The translations under genes and the position numbers were made by a program. From Colius striatus (taxonomy: Eukaryota; Chordata; Aves; Coliiformes; Coliidae): a stretch of 64,000 nucleotides of DNA. The stretch is taken from the NCBI RefSeq assembly GCF_028858725.1, contig NC_084781.1:4410513-4474512 (forward strand), given 5' to 3'. The first letter of the stretch is position 1. Each line of letters opens with the position of its first letter. Shown in pieces: positions 13,501 through 22,500 of the stretch. The notes below the pieces were generated by a model. That model saw only the letters and a program-made list of their open reading frames with translations. It searched no databases and had not been told where the DNA came from.

Positions 13501-16500
13501 TTTCTCAGAGGTATGAACTGATAGAACAAAGCAGCATCGTGGTGCAAACCACAACATCAACCTAACACCATCTTTTCCTCAGCCCAACCCTCCCAAGCAG
13601 GGTCACACCAGGTGCCTTCCCAGCTCCAACTCCCACAGGAGCCGGTGCAACGCAGAGAACTGCTGGCAACTGAGGGTGCCCCGGGCAGAGGGAGGCAGGA
13701 GGTTGAGGGGCTCCTCTGGGACAGCATCACTTACCTTAATGGGGTGCTTGGTGACGAACTGCGCCACGCGCATCGGCCGGCGGTTGAAGGAGACCCAGAG
13801 CTGGACAGAAGGCGGCTGGGAGCTGCCTGACAAACGCTGCAGCAGAGCAGAGACACGTCAGGAGCTCTCACCTCCCTCCAATCACCCTCATCTCCAGCCC
13901 AAAGGCAGGCTGGGGCTGACCCATAACCCGTGTGCTTGGCACTTGAACTGCCCCTGCAGCTGCCTGGGGCTGACACTGGGCTCCTGGCTGACGTGGCCAC
14001 AGCCTGTGCTCAGGCAGGGGGGAAAGTGCCCTTTTGGGATGGTCAGGTGGAGGTGAGGAGGCTGTTTTGAACCCCTCCTCCTCCAGTCCAGCCGCCTGGC
14101 CTTCGCTCCCTATGTTTAACCGTTTGCACAAAATGAAAGGCATCATCCTGAAGCCAAAACAAGCCAAAAGCTGAGGACAACCTATTTCATACAGGATGCC
14201 AACGGGAAGAACCTAAACCCACATTTAGGCTCCAAAAATAAGCGGCCTGATTTCGCCAGGCTCCGTTATTGCTAAGCAACCATGCCTCCCACGGAAAGGA
14301 GAAGTCAGAGTCCTGGGTGCCTCTGCCACTTGGCCTGTCCTCTCCTCACTGCCACTCCTGCTAGGGCTGAGGTTTCATGCAAGTGCTCCATTCCAGACCT
14401 GGGGATATCATTTCCAAGTCAGGGGTTTGCAGCCCCTTCCTCCCTCCCAGTCTCTGTTTTTCCACCCATCTTTGCCTCAGCATGGAACACAGGCAATGTT
14501 CATGTTGTTCAGTCTAACACCAGCCATGGGAGCTGCAGTAGGAAGCAAAGCAGCAGCCCCTGTGACCCTTGAGCCCTCCAGAAGCAGAAACAACTATGAA
14601 GAATCACCTGATCGAGTTTGTGCTTGGTAAGATCCTGGCTCAAACCTGCCTCATGCTTTCAGGACACTGTCCCTTGTGCCTGATGGCTTCTCCACAGAGA
14701 CACAGACCACTCCTTGCATTTCACCCGAGATAAAATCTTCTGCAAGCCACAGCAGCTTTCAGACCAGGCATAGTGCCATGGGGATGGGCCCAGGAGACTA
14801 CCTACAAGGTCACCACCACCGCTGCAGTGACAGCACAGAGGTGACACACTGGCCAGTTACTACCTAGGAAACCCTACATGGTTTTACATGGAGCCACCCC
14901 TAAATGGCAAGGGTTACTCATTAAAATAGACTCAGTGGAGCAGCAGAAGAGGAAAGCAATGCTAACAACTCCTAAAAAGAACACTGCTCCTTGGATTCGA
15001 GAAGGAACAAGCCTCTGTCCCTCTGGTGTTGTGTCTCGGGTCGTCCAGAAAGGACTTGCCCTCAGAGAGAGCACAGATGCTTTGCAGCTTTCCTTCAGCT
15101 TTGTGTGAAACTGGCCAACAGCTACCAAATGCAGAGAGGGGCCCTGTCTGCAAGGGAAAGACCATTTTCACTGAGGCACCATCCTCTTTTCTCAGGAAAG
15201 CAAAGTGATCACCCAGCTGCCTCTCCAGGCTGGAGCACGTTGGGCTACTTGGACCTAGTCCACGTTTGATGATAACTCTCTCTGACAAGCAGTGTCCTAA
15301 CCACGAGGCTGCTGAGCCACATCTCCCTTTCCCCTGCCATCCCCCACCTCACTGGTTTTCCCAAGCATCCCGTGGTTCTTCCTGGGTCCCAGCACTTCAC
15401 AGCCTGACCTACTTCTGCCCAGCAAACACTCCGGCCATGGCAGTTCTGCACCACAGCATCCACCGTCACCCTGGGCAGCAAGCTGCTCGCCTGACACTTA
15501 CCACAGACTTGGTGGCAAACATGTACTTGTCCCTGAGCTGGAAATCCTCAACATCTTCCAGGATTATCTCTTTATTCTCTCGGCTTTGAAAGAAGTCAGT
15601 GCTGCGAATGACAGTGGAAGCCCCAGAAGGCTCGTGCCGCTCCACGTACACGGTATTGGGCTTGTCATAGGGCTCAACCCCCCTGCAAAGAACAGAAGAG
15701 GTGGTGGTGGTGGTACCTCTGCACTCACAGAGCAACACAGAGGGCAGCAGGTACCCAAGTCCAGGGTAGCAACTGAGGCAGGAGAAGACAGGAGCTGGGT
15801 CTAACCCACTGGTGTGATACATACCAAGAAAAAGACTTCACATGCTCCTGAATCAATATCCAGGTCTGGCCAAAATCATCTGATTTCCAGAGCTGCAACG
15901 ACAATGGTGAGAGATGCCAGTGGGACTGGGCAATCAAACCAACCCAGTCTTTTAAGAGACCCAAAGCTCAGGCAGCAAAGGCAGGATGGACACGTGTCTG
16001 AGACAAAATCCTGAACTACTTGGGTGGTTTCTCTTCATGTGGCAGCTGCCTGCAGCAACAGCAAACGGAAATCAACCCAAAACTGCCCTACAGTTTCCTA
16101 CCAGAAGGATTTCCCACTGTCTGTTGATCCACCTCGTTTTACACTAGCTCAGAAATGGAAGTAACTTGGCTACAATATACACGTGCAATGGGACAACAAG
16201 GTTAGGTATCTGGCCAGAGCCACCTCCCCCCTCAGAGGCACTCACAACCCCCAGCACAGCAACATGCTGGTGCTGCAGATCTGCAGGCACAAGCCTGGCA
16301 AAAGTCAAGAGGGGAGAGAGCATCTCTGCTCTCCTGGCAGCGAGAAATACATCAGCCCCTCTGCAGATCCCCTCGAAGGGCCCATGGCCCTGGAACCTGC
16401 TGTAATTATTTACAGTCTCTGCCCAGAAGCAACAGGGGAAAAAAAAGAAGGAAGGAAAAAAAAACCCCACAGTGTTTGTTTCAAGAAGCAATTTGTTATG

Positions 16501-19500
16501 CAAGACCCAAAGCCAAACCACATGCCCCTGTGAAATACTGCAGAGGTCAGTTCTGCCTCAGCTGCCAGCGCTCGGCAGCGAGCTGCGACCGCAACAGCCA
16601 GAGATCGATAGAGAATCCAGGATGGTGGGGGCTGGAAGGGACCTCCAGAGCTCACCCAGCCCAAACCCCTGCCAAAGCAGCTTCCTCTCGGTCAGGGGGC
16701 ACAGGAACAGAGGATGCAGTCAGGAAAGGTATGGATGAAGCACCAGGGTAAGTGCAAAGGGAGAGGAAATATTTGAGGCAGCCACCCTGTGGGTACCACA
16801 TCTTCATTGGCCTGCAGGGATGGGGTGTCCCAGCCAAACTGGGACAGCTCTGCATGCAGCAATCCCACATCAAGTACTCTGGATGGTGTTTGGAGCCACG
16901 TGGTGCTTGCACAAGGCTCTCAGCACAGCCTAAGGGCTGCGGGGCATGAATGCCACAGCAGGACATGGGCCCTCCCATGCACAAGTGCTCACCTGCTTTT
17001 TAGGATGAGCCCTGTCGAAGCCCAAGAGGAGGTTGGGGTTCCTGCTGTGCAGCAGGAGGTCTGCTGCTCTGAAGGGGATGGAGAAGCCTTGGATATTGTT
17101 GCAGAAGTCAGTGGTGATCCAGAGGTACGGGGCAAAGGCATCCACGAAGATATACTGGGGAGAGAGAGACCAAGGAGGAAGAAGGAGAGCAGGAGGTCAG
17201 CCTCCAGGATGCCAGAGCAGAGCTCAGGCTAGCAGCAACAAAGCCCTCAGGGAGCCCGTGGGAGGGGCAGGCTCTGGAGGAGAGGAATCTGAAGCACCTC
17301 TGTTACACCTCTGAGCGTGGGTCAGCGTGACCCCCAGATGTGGGTTGGGTGACCACACACCCAGTTCCCACGGCTTGGCTTTGGAGAGGAGAATACCTAC
17401 AGGGATGGCAGCTGCTGCAGGGCAAGGACATGTCCCCTCACCCTAGGGGAAGGCTTCACCCAGGAGAAAGGTGACCTTGGTGTAGATAAAGCCTAAACAA
17501 ACATCTGCAGCTCTGTGAGGACGGCAGTGACAGGCACACAGCTCTGTGAGGACGAGCCGCTGAGGATGCAGCTGCTCTCCCGCTCCACAGCTCCTCCTCT
17601 GACACCAAGGAGGTAGCACCAAGCCATGGGCACTGGCTGCCCCACAGAGGAGCCTCGCTGGGGCTGGCAGCCAGGTTCTGCTCACCCTCTTGTTGTCGGC
17701 TGGGCTGTGGTAGAACTGGGCGATGGCTGCCTCGCTGCTGTTCCCCCCGACCAAGCTGAATCTCTCTGAAATCTTCTTAAAACTCTTCCCATAATCATAA
17801 GACACGTAAACCTGCAAAGGAGAAGCCCAGCAGTGAGCAGTGCAAAGCTCCCCTCTGACAGATTGACTAACACTACAAGAGAGGAAGCCTTAGGGAGCGC
17901 TCGAGCCAGTCTCAGGGCTCAAACCCACAGAGGATATCGCACATTTCACCAGGTTGCCCTTTACTCACGTCGCTGTTTTTGGGACCCAGCAAAGACAGGC
18001 TGTCTCTGGCCAAGGCCACGATCACGTTGCTCTTCTCTCCTGCCCAGTGAACAACCATCTGATTGTGGGAATCGTTGAGGCTGACCTGCAGTGCAGAGGA
18101 AAAGAGATCCCTGAGGCATGGCCTCACCCACAGCAGAGAGCAAACACACACACACTGCCTCTCCTTGGGAAATACACCGCCTTGGCTGAACTCATTCAAA
18201 CCAGAGGCACAGCTTGAACAGGCCAGAAGGCAAGAAAGCAGAGCAACACTGTGTTTGTGGCTCTGAAGGGGCTGGGGACAGCGCTCGTTGGCACCCTTGG
18301 GGTGAGGATCAGCTCCAGCTGCGAGTGCTCAGATGCAGTGGGATGCTCCACAGCTGGAAGGTGCGTGCTCAGGGCTTCATGCTTTTTCTTGTGCCTAAAA
18401 GGGTTATTTTCCCCTTTATTCTTCCTAAGAAAATTAGGATTTGGGGGGTGACACGAATGAAAACTAAACCCAAAGACCGAGAACTGATTTCAAATCCAGG
18501 TTGAGGGTCCAGAGGGAAACAGTCACCTTCCTACAAGCCTTCTGTACGAAAAGACTGCGCTGGTTCTCAGCTCAAACACAGCTGCACGTGACCCCTTTAC
18601 TCAAAGCCTGCTGAGGTGGCCTGACAGCAGCCACAGCTCGGCCACAGACGAGTGCCTGATGGCTGCAGCAGCACACACACGTGCCCCAGACCCTGCACAC
18701 CCCTGTGCCTATGGCTCAGCTGACAAATGAAACCCCCTAAGCTCATGGTCTTGGGAAGCTGTAAAATTAAAGGGTTAAGCTCTTCTTAGGTGTGATACCC
18801 TGAGGCTCCTGCTGACCCTGGGATGGGGGTAAGGGGCCGTTTAACCTCCACTGGCTGGTAAAACACTTGGAAAAACAAGGTCTTTATTCTGGAAGAGGGG
18901 GGGTGAGTGAAGCAGAAGCCCTCAAATCCCTCTTACACAACAAGCACACACAAGAGAGGGGAGGGAAAACCCTGACAGGGAGGCCAACAAGTAGCCCCCC
19001 AGGGCCAATGCCCCCGTCTGCACCCATCCTGCCCAGCCAGGGACCACCAGCAAACGTGGCAGAGATTGAGGTCAGGCAGCAGCATCCAAACAGCAGCAGC
19101 TACAAAGCCAAGCAGCAGCAGCCCTGCACACCCGCCGGGGGAAAACAGCAGCCAGGCTGTTTGAGGATGCAGAGAAACAGGGCAGAGAAGGAGGAACTGC
19201 TGATGCCCACTGAGACAGCAACACACAGCCTCGGGGCTGAAATCCAGAGGGGCTCTGTGCTCCCCAGCCCCAGGCCCCCTCCCCTCCTTTAAAAGCAGAA
19301 CAGCCTCATTTAAATCTCCTGCGTCTATCTTGGTTGTTTTGGGTGCAGCTTTGTTGGGTTCCCAGCTGTGCCTGGGCTGAGCTGGCTGGCTCTAAAGGGA
19401 CAGGTTTTTCAGCCTGTCTAGGATTCTGCTGCTATTTGGAAGAGGAAAGGGACAGTGAGGGGGAACCCAACACTGAGCATTCAAGCCCCTCGAGGGGGAG

Positions 19501-22500
19501 GTCTGGTTGCTCCCCACAAGGAAAGCCAAAGTTTAGATGTGCCAGCCCTGTCCCACCTGCCCCTTCCCCAGCTCCCCCAGCCCAAGAGGGATTCTCTCTA
19601 TGGTGATTTCAGGCACACTTGGTATCTTTTTTTCTGCAGGAAATAGACACCAGGTCAGTTTCAAAACCAGAGGACAAGGAGGCTGCTACCTGCACCTTCC
19701 TTTAACCTCAACAACAAACCAAAGCTTTCTTCTCCTCATGAGCTAAAAGCAAGGGAGAGACCTTGTCAGAACAGGGAGGGACTGGGAACTGTAGTGAAAC
19801 CCAAAAGCGAAGGGCAATGTGTTTAGGCTCAGAGGAGTCAACGGAGCCTCCTGACTCGTTAGGAGCTGTGTGACCTCAGGCAGCATAATTAAACACCAAA
19901 GTGGCTCAGGAGAGCAACAAACAGGCCCCTGAGTCTTTGCTGTCCAGGCAGCATCGCTGCATTGTGCCCCAGCTGAAAAAAGCACCTGATGTCACACTGA
20001 CCCAGGCAGTTTGATTGGAGTAACCTTGTCTTGCTTACTGTGATGGGGCTCACCTGACAGCAAGCCCACTGTCACTGACTCCCCTGCCTCCCCTAACCCT
20101 GGAAGCCTTCCTCGGGAACTGGTTTAACCTGTGAACAGGCAATGGCTGCTGCCTAATGGCAACAGCATTTAGCATTAATCCCACTTAATGGGGACGTGTT
20201 TTGCTCTTTGCCAAGTGATTAAGTGTATATGAAATATGCATGAAATCCTAATTTGTCCTCCTAATATGTAAGATGCCAAATGAACTCCAGGAGGAGAGAG
20301 CTGCAGCCAGGACATAGCAGACACTGCTTGTAGCTCTAGTTCACATAGTTGAGGCTTCTAGCTTTGCTCACACTACTTAGGGTTTTTACTTAGGGGATGC
20401 TCTTGGTGCTGAGTGGGCTTGGGAGCTGCCTGCCTGCATCCACGGGCTTGCTCTGGGGAGAATTCGTTCAGGGCTGGGACTGCAGCTCAGCCCAGGGGCT
20501 TCTTGCTCATCAGGGGGTGAAGCGATGCGACTGCCCAGGGGCTGAGGCTCAATGCTGAAAAGCTGAGGTGTGCAGAATAAAAAGGCTCCAATGTATGTTT
20601 TCCTGCCCTGGTTATGTAACTGAAAACGGGATGCCTACAAAATGCAGTGAGAGAGTTAATAGGTTCTTACTATGGCTCGGGAAGTGAGGGTATCAGAGAG
20701 CAACCTGCTGAAACCGTCCAAGTTTTGGCAGCAGCTCGGATCTCAGCTTCAGGGCCATCAGGAGATGCTTGCAAAAGAGGAACTGGATGAACCTTTTGTA
20801 GCTGAGGGAATGAAGATGGGGCTAAAGGAAGCTCTGCTTGAAAGGGGTCAGAAGCAAAGCCACAGCTTGGCAATTCAGCACAGACCTTCAAGAGAAAAGT
20901 GCTCTCACCAGGCTCCCCATCGTTCCAGCTCGCTGGCAGCCACAGAGGACAAGCACCAGGCATTTGTGTCCCTGTTTCCAGGCAGGGCTTACGCAATAGC
21001 CCTGACATCAGGGATGAGGCAAGTGCCCTGGGTGGCTCCCACGTTCCCCGCTGAAGCTTCATCACTGCACCTTCTGCTCTGCTGCCGAGCATCTGCCGCC
21101 AGCCCTGCCGTGAAGGCTTCAAACACAGCCTGTGCCTGTGGCGTGGGGCTGGGAAATGCCAGGCTCTGGAATCACTGATACGAAACACGGGTGACTCACT
21201 CCAGAGAGCGCCAGGCCCGTGTTAATTTTGTTAACACTGAAATCATCTGCTCCCAGGGCTGCTTTCTCTCTGCTACAACAGAGCTCTCTGCTAGCTGTTG
21301 TTTCTAGGAGAAAAGGGGAAGATGTTTACCCAGGGAAAGAGCTGCTCCCTCAGCAAGATGGACCTGAAGATAAGTTCTCTCTCTAAGCTGATAGGGAGGG
21401 GAGGACTGTGATGGTTAGAGGCTGTCCCAGCAAATTTAGCTAAGTGCTGACAAAAGCCACTCCTCCTAGCCAAGGATACGGGAAAGATCTGAGAATACCA
21501 CAAGCCAGTCATCACAGCTCCAGAGAGCTGAAGAAATGGCCCTGAGACACCACAAGGCTTGCTCAGCCCAACAGCAGGACCTGGGAGGAACCTGCCAAAA
21601 GGGAAACAATGAATAGAACCACAAATACCACCCCTGGCCACTCCAGTGCCAGGGAAAGGAGTTGTGTGGCTTCCAGGGATCCGTCTCTCCTTGGCAAGCT
21701 CAGGCACAAAAGCAAGTACTAGGAGCAGGGAACATTCCAGAGGTGTCTGGGAAAGGGGGCTGGGTAGATGAGGAGGGGTATCTCCCAACATGAGGCAGGA
21801 AGAAAAGGATGAGGAGCCCAGGAGCCAGCAGCCAGGGCTTTGCTGGGATGAGCCATCACCATCCAGGGCACCTCCAGAAGGTTACAGTCTAATCTGGGGT
21901 GGTCTCTGCCAGGCTGGCAAACTAGGTCAAAATTAAGCACGGTTCAGCTGCGATGCAGCGTGATTGATGTCTCTGTTCACAGGGCTGGATGGCATCTACC
22001 CTGCAAAGCACTTCTGCCTTCCCTGAAGGAAAAAGGCTGTTTGCCAGTTTGCAGGTTGCAAGGGAAGTTGAGCTCTCTGCCCAGGGATGTGCTAATGGCC
22101 TCAAAAGAACAGCAGCTTCAGCTCTCCCTGCTCAGGCACTATTTTGACCCTGTACTAACAGAAAAGCCAGGAGAAAGCCACAAAGGCACAGGGTCCTGCT
22201 CTTCACTGAGGCTGCCAAAAAGTATTACTGTGGCTACACACACAGGCTGCACAGCGAGGATCAGGACAAGCAATCCAGGTGATGTGTGGTGCTCATGTCT
22301 TTGGTGTCTAGGGCAAGGGGGCTCTGAGGCTGTGGCTGACGAGTAAGCTGTGTTCAGCTCCCGAGGAGACACAAAGAGTCTGGCCTTTCTTCTTCTGCCA
22401 TGGGTCCCTCCCTCTTGTCCCATGGTGAGGTGGCCCATGGTGGTGACAGGCAGCAACAACCTCCCACACCACACTTTCCTTCACTTCTGAGCTGAGCCTG

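Noticed and set aside
15263-15320. Minus-strand sequence resembling a tRNA A-box (CTCGTGGTTAGGACAC)
   Set aside because: No matching B-box and no cloverleaf could be drawn; probably chance.
20670-21188. Open frames of about 170 codons on both strands in SORL1 intron 1
   Set aside because: No recognisable domain, signal or splice structure; simultaneous openness on both strands is compositional.
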